NCBI RefSeq assembly: GCF_000090795.2
Contig: NW_003546261.1
Coordinates: 358,030-394,553, forward strand
Direction of reading: 5' to 3'
DNA: 36,524 nt
From: Amphimedon queenslandica
Taxonomy: Eukaryota > Porifera > Demospongiae > Haplosclerida > Niphatidae
Part shown: positions 10,135-21,933 of the stretch, in pieces
How positions within the stretch are numbered: position 1 is the stretch's first letter
Layout: each line of letters begins with the position of its first letter
Notes under the pieces: model-generated
What the model saw: the letters and a program-made list of their open reading frames with translations, nothing else
Databases searched by the model: none
What the model was told of the DNA's origin: nothing
Translations under genes and position numbers: made by a program

Positions 10135-12020
10135 ATGCCAATGAAGGTCGAGATTAAAACTCAGCTGGATGAAGCCCGTGCCTTGGTAGAGTCCCTCAAG
10201 CTGAGCTAGGTCAAGTGAAGTATAGTCTAGAGGAGAAGCTAGATCAGATAGGTGAAATCAAGCAAAGAGCAAGTAGATGGGCCCGATGGCGTCTTGAAGA
10301 GTCTGAGCAAGTTTCTAAACTTACTTTGATGAAGAAGAAGAAAGCGTTGAGACAGTCGCTGAAGTTTCGCAACTACCTGATTCAATTGTTAAGGGAGAAG
10401 GTGCAGAACAAAGTTGAGAGAGTTTGTTCTGATCCCAGTTTGGGGGATGTGAGAGGCACTAGTACTGACGCTAGCTTGGAGACAGGCACTGTGGCACTTC
10501 AACACCGGCCAGCAAAGTTGAGGCTGAATGATACACTTGCCAAGTTTAGCGGTGGGAATACAGAGGATGAAGGAGCATTCCCAAGGTGGCTAAGTAAGCC
10601 GGATTAAGTTGCCGAGATATATAAGTGGAGTGAGGGTAAGAAGTTGGTACATTTTGAGTTGCTACTGACTGGGAAAGCAAAGAAGCTGCATGAGTTGCTA
10701 CCAGCAGGAGGTAGTTGGTTTTATCAGGTTGCTGTAAATGCTTTGACGAAGCAACTCACACCTGCTGGGAGGAAATCTCTTAGATCAGCACAGCTAATGA
10801 GAAGAAAGCTGCAAGTAAATGTGTCCGTTGGTGTTTGTTCAGGATTTTGAGACTTTTTTTTATGTAAGCTATTGTCAGATACAGGGGATGGATGAAGGGT
10901 CGTGTGCCATGCTGAAAAGTGTTCATTGAAGGGTACTACTCAAATGGCAGGAGGTCTTGCCATATGCCGAAACATTTGGAGACGCTTTGTATCCAGCCAA
11001 AATTATTGAGGAATAATAGTGAAGATGCACCCTGGTCAACAGAATCCACCTTGTTTATTAAGCAAACCTAACGACCAGAGTGATCTAAGCCAAAGGTCAA
11101 ATCCTCACAGCAAGAGCAAAATGTCATCGTTCTGGGAGCACTCGACACCTCATTAAGGATTCTTCCATGAGGAAATCCACCACTGACACACCTGGAAAAG
11201 GGAGCAACACTCTACCAATGCAATTACTGGCCAGTATCATGATGATAGAGATGGTGATTGTGAGAAACTTCACAAGCAATGGTTGATAGCTGAGCTGGCA
11301 AGAATGAAAAGACGTTACAAGAAACACTGTAACTTACATGTAGACACTGTTACATGAGCTGTTGGACCATTGTATTTTTGCAAAGCAGAGGCCAAGGGTC
11401 AGCAAGTAGAAGCACTTATCGACTCTGGATCTTGGCCAATGTTATGACTCTTAGTCTTTTTCACAGGATTGCAAAGAAAGCACGTAGTAGTACTGTGGGA
11501 CTACAATTATTACCCACACAAGATAGGGGCATAGCCAAATTGGAAGTCAAGTTTGAAGGGTCTAAAACTCTACTGACCCCATATATATTAATATGGACTT
11601 TGAGAATCGACTGACTGAATTATGTATATTTGGTACTAACCTTTTATATTCCTCTGGAAGATTGCTTGTACGCCTCTTTTAAAGTTGGTTGTCCAAAAAA
11701 ATGAGCATGTTAAGTAATCTTGTCCACCATCTACTCTTGGCTACTTCTATTAGACAGTTTACATTATTTGTGGTATGGCAGAACAGGGAAAGGAGACAAG
11801 GAAAGAAATTTATTTTAGTTGTGTTGTAAATGCTCCTCTTGTGTCAGGACAAGTTTATCTGACACCTCTAACACAACCTACTGTTTCTGTTCAGCCAACT
11901 AATAGTGACCAGCCACCCACTACTGCAAGACAACAACAAACGGCTGGCACCACCCTCAATAAGGTGATATTAAAAGCAAGTGTGAAGAGTGGGAAGAATG
12001 ATGAAGTCAAGCTGTTCCAC
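10135..12020 (+). pseudogene. retroelement gag-protease region, decayed
   Basis: Remnant of a retrotransposon polyprotein. A frame entered near 10215 (no ATG; a GTG is the first usable codon) carries a charged coiled-coil-like N-terminus, then FSGGNTEDEGAFPRWLSK, and after one in-frame stop (10605) VAEIYKWSEGKKLVHFELLL and RKSLRSAQLMRRK: a capsid-like gag module. A frameshift near 10845 continues it with KWQEVLPYAETFGDAL (about 10930-11000). Near 11400 VEALIDSGS supplies the Asp-Ser-Gly signature of a retropepsin, followed in another frame by KKARSSTVGLQLL, KLEVKFEGS and FGTNLLYSSG. Similarity thins out after about 11700; 11775-12023 is an open frame of 82 codons that may be the linker after the protease. 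No reverse transcriptase or LTR is seen, so either the pol half is lost or another insertion intervened. Confidence 0.65.
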
Positions 12021-12226
12021 TGAGGAATATAAATCCTCTTTCTATCACAACCTGTGCTAAATTGAAATCTGTCATCATTACACAGTTCAAAACTGACATG
12101 AAGGACCCTCAAGAGTATGATGTAAGAGTAATAGATGGCTCTGCTGCCGTTAAAATGAGGACAGCAGAGGACGTAACTGAGGTTTGGATTAATATTCTTA
12201 CAAGTCAGAATGGTGTGATGGATTAA
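12005..12226 (+). pseudogene. unidentified coding remnant with VIDGSAAVKM motif
   Basis: Open for 73 codons between stops at 12002 and 12224, with no starting ATG. It contains DPQEYDVRVIDGSAAVKM, which resembles a segment (basic/hydrophobic, then [VI]-[LI]-D-G-x-A) found in repeated uncharacterised proteins of corals and sponges; I cannot name the family. It directly follows the gag-protease remnant, so it may be a read-through extension of it or a different gene fragment. Confidence 0.3.
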
Positions 12227-13986
12227 AGGGTAAAGTTGCCACCAGTGCTATGTGTTTGGGAGGAAATAATGACAGCAACAGTTTCACATTGGAGCAAGGG
12301 AGAAGCTAGAAGAAAAGGAAAGTGGATGATACCAAGGAACATCAAAGTAAAGTAGACAAAGTGTTTCAGGATTAAAAAAGAATCATGGGGAATCATACAC
12401 ATGAATGCAGCTAAGGATTTGATGTCAGATGAATGTCGGTGGTTTCCATAACTCACTTGATGACGCACCTAATAAATCTATGTTTGTTAGAGCCAGTGGT
12501 GGTAGTAATAGTAGCAGTACAAAATGCACTGCTAATGATGACGTGACTAAAGCTATAACACAGATAGCTTCTGTTTCTAAGGTACAACGGCATAAACCAT
12601 TTTTGCAGATGCCAAAGTACCAGTTGTTTACCTTATGTTTTTGCTATTATCCAAAATTTTTTCAATGTTTTAGAATAGTTTTGTACAGTTAACTTCACTT
12701 AACTATAAAAAATGGATGAAAATTGAGTGAAGGAATCTTTAACATCAAGCAAACACTAATTTTCAGTAAAATATTTGTTTTCGTAATATCAATTTTTGTT
12801 AAAGTATGCTCTATCACTTGGCAAAGTTCTTCACATTTTGCAAAACTGGCTGAAATGTTTTATAGATGTTTTCACTTTTAAACAACAAATTATCCCAGAA
12901 AGATTTGCTGCAAGAAACCTCAACTGAGTGGTTGCCTTTGTAGTGACTAGCAAAGTAACTGGTATTATTATTATTGTTTTTCTGAGACTGATTACTCTAT
13001 CTAATTAATAGTATTATTACTTGCTGCTGCTAGCATTTGTAGTCTAACAAAAAATTATCATTATTATTATTATTATTATTCTTGCTATTGTTTTGTGCAC
13101 GCATGCACATACACACTACACACATGTTCCTTCATCCCTTCCTTCTCTTCTTGGTTTTTCCTCCTTGATTAGTCTTTTCCCATTTGTTTATCCATGATTC
13201 GGAGCTTATTACATCCTGCATTCGCATGATAAAGCAGCTAAATAAACAATAGTCAGATTCAAACTGGTTTGCCATTTTAATTAACAGTTCGACTAAGTTT
13301 TTAAAATAATTATGACGTCATTAATTAATCCCACCTTGCAATTAAATTGTCCCACCAGTTCTATGATATACAGAGGTATCCAGCAATGACACAAGATCAA
13401 AGATGGCGCGTGTTTCTAATGCAGTCAATGTGAATTTTTCTTTCTAAGTTTTTCTGCTGTTATTATTGTTATCATTAAGGTATGAAAAAATGTTTTTAGG
13501 GACATAGCTTCAATATTAATTATTTAAATGTATATGTAATGTGATTCACTAAGTTCACATGAATCCCTTGATGTAAAAACTATCAGCTATGTCATTCTGC
13601 TTATTTGTATAATTAGTCCCATCACAATTTAATATGCCTTCAATTTGGCGCTTCTTTTATTTTGCTTGTCTTCTTGTAATTAATTTTTGAGCCTGTTCAA
13701 CAGATTTTTTCATTACAACATCCATCAAAATTAATAATACAATAATGCTAAAAGAAATAAGCAACATTGTTCTGTTCCAACCCAATCATAGTGACAATGA
13801 TGTTCAGCTCAATTAGACACTGGCATGAACTGTGATCAAGTCTATCCTAAAAAAGGAGTTGTGTATAAATGGTGATTTTAACTTTAAAGAATTCAAAAAT
13901 CAATTTTATTTTTACGATAATGCATTGCAAGGTTACAAACACAATAAAGTGCTAATTTACTATTTTCAATTCCTCTATCGTTCACA
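12227..13986. other. no gene recognised
   Basis: AT-rich, with short TTA/TTATTA runs (12963-12976, 13060-13080) and a CA-rich stretch (13093-13128). Short open frames such as 12429-12692 have no recognisable domain. An AAGATGGCGCG site is at 13400, similar to sites in the repeats. Confidence 0.4.
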
Positions 13987-14204
13987 GGAGTATCTAGTGT
14001 TGTTTTAGTTAACAATAACTAAAACTAAAACATATTTCATTGACCTGTTATTCTTACGTAAAACTAAAACTTAAGTTCAAATTTATCAGTGCTTATAACT
14101 AAAACTAAAACTTCAGTTGTGCGTTACATTAAATAAAAGTGAAACCAAAATTGCTCACTTGTAGCAAATTTAATAATTGCAGTATTAAGAGGTGCAACCA
14201 CCAC

Positions 14205-14612
14205 TGTAGTGACTGAATGAAGAGAACTTGAACTTCGTATTTTGTGAATATTGACTTATTGTAAAAAGGCTAAAATCTCTGACAAAAATGAAAAGAGCAT
14301 ACACTTATATACAAATAGTTTTACATCATATTACATCACAATGACAAAACATTACACAACAGTCAGAATCAGTATACGTGAACTGATAAGCCTAGTAAAT
14401 CATAAGCATAAGAGCGACAAGAAAAGAAATAACATCGTAAAGCAATGCAAGAATAGTAGTAATTAATAATAGTAATAATAATAATTGTAGCAACAATAGT
14501 AGTAGTAATAATCACAATAACAATAATAATAATACTAGAAATAACTGTAATCAAAATGCCTTAGAAAATAATCATAGGAATGAATACCAAAATAATATAT
14601 CAATATATAACA
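14205..14612 (-). repeat. gypsy 3' LTR
   Basis: In element orientation this is the 3' LTR, beginning TGTTATATATTG at 14612 and ending CACTACA at 14205. It pairs with 18585-18995. The inner part is rich in TAA-type repeats (14458-14540). Confidence 0.95.
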
Positions 14613-14625
14613 CCCCTTCCCTCTT
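14613..14625 (-). other. polypurine tract
   Basis: On the minus strand AAGAGGGAAGGGG abuts the 3' LTR directly. This is the usual place and composition of the plus-strand primer of LTR retrotransposons. Confidence 0.85.
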
Positions 14626-14628
14626 AAG

Positions 14629-17366
14629 TTAACATACATATGTCCCATGATCAGTAGTCATCGTTGAACAAGTCGATCAACAAATTGGTGGGGCCAAAGG
14701 AGGCGGAGTAGGAGGTGGAGGCAGGTTAGAAATTGATGGAGTGAAATCATCATCCCAATCACTGTCCTCCGGAAGGGTATCTGGCTCAGATTTTTAAGTG
14801 TACCTTCTTCTGAGCTGATCAGCATGTCTTTTAAGCACTAAGCCATTCATAGTTTCAACATGGTAAGACAATGGTCCAGTGACCTTACAGACAACCACAG
14901 AAATCCATAATAGCTTCCCAGAGTAGTTCCTTGCAAACAGCTTCTCATGTAGCTTAAATCATCTTGCATTGCTTTTAGTCTTCTCTTTCTGTGAAGGTAG
15001 AGTGAAATCTGGGTGAGCAGTATCTAAGACTGATCTCAATCGACGTCCCATTAAGAGTTCAGCTGGCGACTGCCCAGTAATAGATTGAGGAGTGATTCGG
15101 TAAGAGAAAAGGAATCGAGCAAGTCTTTCTTGTAGTGGTCCTTCCATCTTCTTAACAGCATTCTTAAATGTCTGCACTGCTCTTTCTGCTAGACTGTTAG
15201 ACCTCAGATAGTAAGGAGCAGTTAGTGAATAGCGATTACCATTGAGAGACAAGAATATCTTCATTTCTTGACTAGTAAATGAAGGTCCATTATCAGAGAC
15301 CAACTGATGAGGAAGACCATGAGTAGAGAATATGTGACGAAGGACTTTGATAGTCGCTTCAGAGGAAGTAGAGGGTACAATGCATACTTCTAACCAGCGA
15401 GAGTGAGCATCTATCAGAATGAGGAAGTAGTGTCCCAGGAAAGGACCAGCATGGTCAATATGAAGTCGTGTCCATGGAGTCTTTGGAACTTCCCATGGGT
15501 GTACAGGAGTTTGAGGGGGAGAGCACTGTTTTCTTGGCATGCCTTACATTTCTTTGCTAGATCTCCAATTGCCTTGTCTAATCCAGGCCACCAGAAATAG
15601 CAGCGAGCTAGACTCGTCATTTTTGACATTCCCTGATGCGCTTCATGTAATGGAAGCAGAATTGCTGACTGACCATGGGATGGAACAATCACTCTTGAAC
15701 CTCAAAGGAGACATTCATTAGCTACACTGAGTTCTATGAAACAGTGTGAATAAGGTTTCAGTTGTGGAGCATCATCAGGTACCTCCCCTCCAGTGAGTAA
15801 TATCTGACGCAACCTTGATAAGGTTGGATCCTTATCTGTCCACATCTTAATATTATCAGCTGAAACTATAGTTTCAGAAATATGTTCAAACATTAGCACT
15901 ACATCTTGTGGTATAGGGCAGAAGAAGGGAAGTTAGGAAGTGGTAGTCTGCTCAATGCATCTGCATGTGGTATTAATTTACCTGGTTTGTACTGGATAAC
16001 AGTTATATGCTGATAGTGCAATTGCCCAATGTTGGATACGAGATGAGGCAAGTAGAGGAGTCTGTTTAGACTCACTAAGGAGAAACTGTAGTGGTTTATA
16101 GTCAGATTGAAGAACAAATTTTCTACCATAAATGTAATCATGAAATTTGCGAACAGCACAGATAATTGCAAGAGCTTCCTTCTCCAATTGAGAGTACTTC
16201 TTTTCAGCTACTGAGAGAGTACTGGAAGCATATGTAACTGTCAGGTCAGTCCCATCAGACATCCTGTGGCTGAGGACTGCTCCTAGTTCGTAAGGTGAAG
16301 CATCACAAGCTACCACGAGCGGCTTCTTCTCATCATAAAGCGTTAAGACAGATGAGGAATAAAGCATGGCTTTAGCCTTTTTGAAATGCTTTCTCTTGGT
16401 CTTGAGACCATTTCCAGGAAGGATCTTTACGAAGTATTAGATGAAGAGGAGATAATACAGTGGCTACATCTGGTAGAAACTTGTGGTAATAGTTGAATAG
16501 TCCTAAGAAGGATTTCAATTCCGTGACATTAATAGGAGTAGGCGCTTCTCAAATAGCCTTCACTTTGGCTTCTGAAGGGTGTAGACCATCTGAATCAATG
16601 ATGTGTCCCAAGTACTCAACTGATGGAACCCCAATTTACACTTGGACTGCTTTAAAGTGAGTCCTGCCTCCTCTAGAGTTTGCAAAACAGCATGAAGATT
16701 ATTAAGGTGATCAGCATCATCAGTACCAGTAACAAGTATGTCGTCTATGTAGACACATACATGATGCAAGTGACTGAGTAAGTTCTCAATTGTACGTTGA
16801 AATAATGAGGGTGCTGATGAGACTCCAAAAGGAAGACACTCATATTGGAAGAGCCCTTTGGGGGTATTGATGGTTGTCAAAATCTTGGAAGCCTCACCTA
16901 GTGGTATTTGAAGGTCAGCATGCTTTAAATCGAGTTTTGAGAAGATCTTTCCTCCAGCTAGGGCAGCGAACAGATCCTCTGATTGAGGTAATGGGTATGT
17001 ATCAGTTAACAGAACTGGGTTCACAGTAACTTTGTAGTCCCTGCACAATCGAATAGACCCATCAGTCTTTACAATAGGAACTATTGGTGCAGCCCACTTA
17101 GAGTACTTTACAGGTGTAATAACTCCTAAACCTCTTAGGCAATCTATCTCGTTGAATACCTTTTGTCTCAGCAATAGAGCGACAAGACGTGGACGGTAGA
17201 ACTTCGGTTTCGCATCTGACTGGACTTGAATCTTGGCTGTGAAGTCTCGCAGCTTTTCCAATTCTGAACGCAATACTGGAGCATGCTTCTGGAGTACTTC
17301 ACCTAAAGAAGAAAACGAACAATTATAATTAATAAGGGACCAATCTAGTCAGATAACTTCCAACTA
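14629..17366 (-). pseudogene. pol: gypsy pol: RT, RNase H, integrase, broken
   Basis: Encodes the enzymes that copy the element RNA into DNA and integrate it. Reverse transcriptase lies at 17273-16560, with KWAAPIVPIVKTDGSIRLC and the catalytic YIDDILVTG (about 16750). A shifted frame continues with VEYLGHIIDSDG (about 16600). RNase H at 16367-15978 starts with VVACDASPYELGAVLSH. The integrase zinc-binding part (15692-15540) shows H...H...CKAC, and the core (15540-14959) shows HIDHAGPF, VSDNGPSFTS and SLAERAVQ, the D, D and E positions. Past a stop at 14959 the same frame has VTGPLSYHVE, a GPY/F-like module, and ends at 14629 next to the purine tract. I count at least five frameshifts and several stops, including two between protease and RT (17364, 17352). 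Confidence 0.9.
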
Positions 17367-18524
17367 ATTACGACCCAATAGAGTCGGTCCATTTCCAGGA
17401 TCTATCACCAGTGGTAGAGTAGCAGTCTGGGACTGATAACGAACATCAACATCTATAGCACCAACTGGCTTGATCTTCTCTCCAGTATGCGTAGTTAGAA
17501 CTACATGAGAAGGAGAAAGTGGAGGAAGAGTAGAAGAAAGAGAGGAATAAGTGTCTTTACTCATTATAGATATGGAAGCCCCAGTGTCCAGTTCCATGGA
17601 AAGGTCAACCTTATTGGCACTCACTGAAACAACAATAGGTTTTCCTGCAGAAGGCAAAGTAAACAATGGGTAGTCCTCTTGGTCAGAGTCTCCCATGGGA
17701 AGAGAATGTGCTTTGAGGTCCAGGTTGTGAGGTGGGTGTTGTCTGTTTTTCTGCTGAAGTTGCGGTGGATACCCAGTCTTGGCTTTAGGATGATTCTTCT
17801 GCTGCTGTGGCTTCTTTTTTTGACTGCGACATACCCTGGCTAGGTGTCCCTTCTTTCCACACAGCCTACAATCTGCCTCAATAAACTTGCATATAGTAGC
17901 GTAATGATCTCCACCACATCTGTAACACTCAACTTTACTCTGCCTGTATGACAATTCCTTCTTGCGAACAGGAGTCGGCGTCTGGTGCTGTGACTTACTC
18001 CCAGGTAGATGAGAGACATCATGAGCAACTAGCTCCATAGCTTGAGCTATTTGAAATACTTTATCGTAATATAAATCTGGCTCTTGTAAAAGTATTCTTT
18101 GGGTTCGAATGCTGTTGATGCCACAAACGAGCCTATTCCGAATCACAGCATCTAGAGAATCTTGGAAATCGCAATGTTCTATCACATGGAGCTCTGCCAC
18201 ATAGGTTGCCACTGTCTTGTCTTGTTTCCTAACTCTCGTGTGGAACTTAAAGCGTTGAACTATAGATGGTTGAGGATCGAAATGCTTCTGCAGAACGTCC
18301 TTCATCTTATCCAAGGTGATGGTAGCATCCTGAGGTGTCTTTGGTTGTAGTAGGCTCTTCAGTAGTCAGTACGTCCTAGGTCCTATCACAGTAATAAAGA
18401 CTGCTTCCTGAGATTCTGCTGCTGTAATCTTGGTAGCCTTGAATAAGAAGTCAAGTCTCTCGGAGTAAGAAGTCCAGGATTCCTTAGAAACATCGAATGC
18501 CAACATCTTGCCATGCGTAGCCAT
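17364..18524 (-). pseudogene. gag: gypsy gag-protease
   Basis: Gag forms the particle and binds RNA; the protease cleaves the polyprotein. The ATG at 18524 lies 60 bases past the 5' LTR and starts MATHGKMLAFDVSKESWTSY. One in-frame stop (18366) breaks the capsid part. Two zinc knuckles follow: CYRCGGDHYATIC and CRLCGKKGHLARVC (around 17930 and 17860). A Lys/Gln/Pro-rich linker leads to the retropepsin with MELDTGASISIMS (about 17595-17560) and the conserved LLGRN at its end. Gag, protease and RT share one frame, so the ancestral element probably made a single polyprotein with no programmed shift. Confidence 0.9.
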
Positions 18525-18565
18525 TGTGTAAGTAGTGAGAAGTAGGAAGAAACAGCAAAGTAGTC

Positions 18566-18583
18566 CAGTTACCCTCGTCGCCA
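18566..18583 (-). other. primer binding site-like sequence
   Basis: One base after the 5' LTR the minus strand reads TGGCGACGAGGGTAACTG. A TGG start at this place fits the 3' CCA of a priming tRNA; the particular tRNA is not known to me. Confidence 0.7.
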
Positions 18584-18584
18584 G

Positions 18585-18995
18585 TGTAGTGACCAAATGG
18601 AGAGAGCTTGACCTTTGTATTTTGTGAATATTGACTTTTTGTAAAATGGATAAAATCTTTTCTGACAAAAATTAAAAGAACATACACTCATATACAAACA
18701 GTATTACATCATATTACATTACAATGACAAAACATTATACAACAATCAGGATCAGTATACATGAACTGATAAGCCTAGTAAATCATAAGCATAAGACCTA
18801 CCAGAAAGGAAATAACATCATAGAGCAATGCAATAATAATAATAATTAATAATATTAATAATAATAATTGTCACAACAGTAGTAGTAGTAATAATCATAA
18901 TAACAATAATAATAATACCAGAAATAACTGTAATCAAAATGCCTTAGAAAATAATAATAGGAATGAATACCAAAATAATATATCAATATATAACA
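18585..18995 (-). repeat. gypsy 5' LTR
   Basis: In element orientation this is the 5' LTR, 411 bp, matching 14205-14612 over its whole length with scattered substitutions and small indels in the TAA-rich part. It would hold the promoter. No TATA box can be picked with confidence in such AT-rich sequence. Confidence 0.95.
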
Positions 18996-19130
18996 ACCAC
19001 TACCTGCAATTGTTGGTCAGGTCATTTGGTTCATTCACTAGTTCTTAATTTTGATGGTTTAATGGTTTTTACAATTTTGGAAAGAGTTTGGCAAATTAGT
19101 AACGTGGTAGTGTTGCTAAGTAGGATTCAC

Positions 19131-19486
19131 TAGGGCGAGGATATTATTCCCAAAAATGTCCCCATTATTCTATTTCCTTATTCCCAATATAATTTGCCTA
19201 TTATTCCTATTATTATTCCCAAGTATTATAAAAATAAACAAAATAACTATAGAAAATTTGTCTCATTTAATGCTCATCATACTGTAACATCATAAGGATG
19301 CCTCAATTGAGTCTTGTAAAGCACACTCATGGGTATCTTTGAAGGTGTTAGACAAGATTTATTAAGCATTCAGTTACACCCACTGCACATTTTTACAAAT
19401 TTTGCCCTATTATTCCAGAATTATTCTTTATTCTTTAGACCACCTATTATTCTTTTTTTATTCTGGGAGTAAAATCCTCAGGCCTA
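19131..19486. mobile_element. TA-flanked MITE with TTATTCC-rich interior
   Basis: A 352-bp interval (19133-19484) starts GGGCGAGGATATTATTCCCA and its complement end reads GGCCTGAGGATTTTACTCCC, about 28-bp imperfect inverted repeats, bounded by TA at 19131-19132 and 19485-19486. The interior is full of degenerate TTATTCC/TATTATTC motifs on one strand. No coding capacity. Confidence 0.65.
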
Positions 19487-19510
19487 GGATTCACCCCACT
19501 TCAAAATCCT

Positions 19511-20690
19511 TGCCACGACATTTGCAGCCTTGCTATACCTTGAAAACTAGCTCCTATCGTTGCCAGACTTTTTAGAGGACCTTATTTTGACCAGAGAACT
19601 CCAATGGTACAACTAGTGTGGCTCTTACCTTGTCGAGAAGACTGTCAAAAATCAAAAAAATGACTGTTTTGTTCAGCCACCTTCTTTTATCTTCATCATC
19701 ATCATCATTTCCCATCAATCCAGATGTCGGTCTGTGTCCCAACTTTGCTTGGAGATAGAAGTCTAATTCCTACAACATTCTACTCCAATAAGGTATAAAC
19801 AGGTCCCTATTCTCCAGGACGTTTCAAGAAAGAAAAAAGTTAGTCTGTGACTGCTCAATTGGCCCATCTTAGCTGCATGCTGCCCTTTTGTTAATTAAAG
19901 AAGCATATGCTCCAAAATATGTGTGTGGTTGTGCATGCTCAGGTATCAGAAAAAGGAAAAGCAAGCAATTTTTTTTTACTTGGCTATGCTTGGAATCAAC
20001 TGTAATACTTAGTGGAGGTTTTGAGCTAAGAGAAGGTCTTAATCTTGCATATTTTTCTTTATAAAGTGTGTAATGACTTATTAATTTTTATAAAAAACAA
20101 TATTAGTTAATGTGATACTAATGCTTCTTAATGCAGCTATAATATGAACTTGACAACAGGAAGAACAGAAATATCTAGTGCTCCTAGAACAAGGACTTGT
20201 GTGTCGAGACTAGTATAGTAGATGTCCTTAAGCATATCTATTTAATGCTGTCTTTACAAATTTAAGACATAGCAATGATAATAATAATAATGAATATTAT
20301 TGTTTGTGTAACATAAAAAAGTATGACAATGGCAACTGACAAAATATTAAAAATGTTATAAATAAATCAACACAAGAACAAGAATATAAAATATAAAGCA
20401 AGAGATTCTAGAGCAAGTTTGTAAAGAATAATTAAAGCAAGGGCAAGTAGGATTTGAAACAACCAACAAAGATAGGAAATAAAAATCCTACAATTGTGAT
20501 GCAAATTCTATTCTACTCCTTGCAAGGTGATCTCTAATGCTTAGATAATAACATAAAAAGTACAATGTAGAGCAGAAGTTGCGTCATGAGAGTAGGATTT
20601 CCATTTCATACTTGTGTTGGTTGTTCCGAATCCAACTTGCCTTTGTTCCTATTACTTTTTACAAAATTGCTCTAAAAGCCTACTTAATCT
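19511..20690 (-). repeat. composite fold-back repeat, copy B
   Basis: Reverse-oriented copy of the repeat at 1453-2621. It starts with TGCCACGACATTTGCAGCC (end of the right module), includes the complement of the AGAGCCAC(A/G)CTA...CACC-type block near 19610, the AT-rich spacer, and closes with the fold-back module at about 20401-20690 whose arms carry AAGTAGGATTTGAAACAACC and its mirror. Copies B and C are alignable through the spacer as well, so the three parts belong to one repeat unit. Confidence 0.75.
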
Positions 20691-20885
20691 AGTTTATTTC
20701 AATTATTTGTTATATTAAACTATAACTAAAACTAAAACTAGAACCACTGAAAGAATCAAGCTGAGACTAAAACTAAAATACAATTTTGAAGTGATAACAA
20801 TAACTAAAACTATAATTATTATCATTGTATAAGTATAACTAAAACTTTAATTATTTTACCATCCTAAAACAACACTATAAGTATC

Positions 20886-21211
20886 TAAGACATCCAGTAG
20901 AAAATAAAAGTGGCCAAATGTAAAAGAAATTGAATTTTATGAGTGACTTTATGTCAACACGCATGTAATAATCGACTCAAAATGACACCATCAAGTTGTT
21001 ACATTTGATACTTACAAATGTTCAACTTAATGCAAGGACATCGTTTCCAAATTAAGATTTTGTACAGTTTCATGAAATCATGCACTATCAACACACATCC
21101 AGAGAAAAGAGCAAAAGATAGAGGGCAGAGCAGTAATACAAAATACACAATTATTGACAAAAAATGTACAAGTATAGTATTTTATTATCATTATTTAACC
21201 TAATGCAACTA
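20886..21211. other. no gene recognised
   Basis: AT-rich spacer between the split hAT-like MITE and the large palindrome. An open frame at 21018-21203 has no recognisable domain. Confidence 0.4.
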
Positions 21212-21933
21212 TTAAAGGGTAAGTTCAATGCATTTTTGAGGTATTTTTTTATTTGCTTAATATGATTGCCTGACCATACAAATGATGTGTTCCAACTCCC
21301 ATTGTCTGAAAAAAATTATTCACTGAGATATGAGCCTTCGAAAATGCCCATTATTCCTTCCTTCCAGGTTACTTCCTGTCAGTGGGTGTGGCTAAACGTG
21401 ACGTCACTGGAGGCATAGCTGCAGCTAAATTCATTCCTTTATAGGGGGAAATAATTGTTTATTCTCATGCCTTGTAATGTAATAGCACTAATTTAATAAG
21501 ATTAGAATCATTAGCTTTCATTATTCTACGCATGAAACTGCAAGAAAAGGACACAAAATAGCAAACAAGAAGATTCACCAAAGTGTGGTATTATGACTCT
21601 TCATTGCAGTTTCATGCTTAGAATAATGAAAGCTAATGATTCTAATCTTTAAATTAGTGCTATTACATTACAAGGCATGAGAATAAAGGATTATTTCTCC
21701 CTATAAAGGAATGAATTTAGCTGCAGCTATGCCTCTAGTGATGTCACGTTTAGCCACACCCACTGACAGGAAGTAACCTGGAAGGAAGGAAAAATGGGCA
21801 TTTTTGAAGGCTCATATCTCAGTGAATAATTTTTTTCAGACAATGTGAGTTGGAACACATCACTAGTTTAGTCAGGCAATCATATTCAGCAAATAAAAAA
21901 ATACCTCAAAAATGCATTGAACTTACCCTTTAA
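21212..21933. mobile_element. 714-bp near-perfect palindrome with TTAA duplications
   Basis: Two arms of about 330 bp, 21216-21545 and 21600-21929, are inverted complements with few differences over their entire length, around a ~55-bp loop. The outer ends are AGGGTAAGTTCAATGCATTT and its mirror. TTAA sits at 21212-21215 and 21930-21933, as a TTAA-specific (piggyBac-like) transposase would leave. Each arm contains GTGGCTAAACGTGACGTCAC or its slightly changed mirror, a CRE-like TGACGTCA. No open frame. A transcript would fold into a very long hairpin. Confidence 0.9.

Larger units (their letters stand above)
14200..19000 (-). mobile_element. Ty3/gypsy LTR retrotransposon, structurally complete
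   Basis: A 4.8-kb element (14205-18995) lies in reverse orientation, flanked by the 5-bp duplication ACCAC at 14200-14204 and 18996-19000. It has two ~410-bp LTRs, a primer-binding-site-like sequence, a purine tract, and one long gag-protease-RT-RNase H-integrase reading, the Ty3/gypsy order. By eye the LTRs are roughly 85-90 % identical, so the insertion is not recent. Stops and frameshifts make it inactive. A search of other copies in the genome would give the family name. Confidence 0.95.
13987..20885. mobile_element. putative hAT-like MITE split by nested insertions
   Basis: TAGTGTTGTTTTAG (13995-14008) is matched by its exact complement CTAAAACAACACTA (20864-20877). Just outside lie GGAGTATC (13987-13994) and TAAGTATC (20878-20885), identical at 6 of 8 positions and spaced as an 8-bp hAT duplication would be. 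Both ends run inward into AACTAAAACTAAAAC-rich sequence. Subtracting the gypsy element, the 19133-19484 MITE and composite repeat B leaves about 0.6 kb, a normal MITE size. The alternative is two separate solo ends of the same family in opposite orientation. Confidence 0.5.

Noticed and set aside
14800..17300. Programmed frameshift between gag and pol
   Set aside because: Gag, protease and RT are all in one frame, broken only by stop codons; the frameshifts lie at scattered, non-canonical places later in pol and look like decay.
17840..18028. Small open frames antisense or shifted within the gypsy gag (also 18162-18350)
   Set aside because: They overlap the zinc-knuckle and capsid coding frame, which has clear homology; these are shadows.
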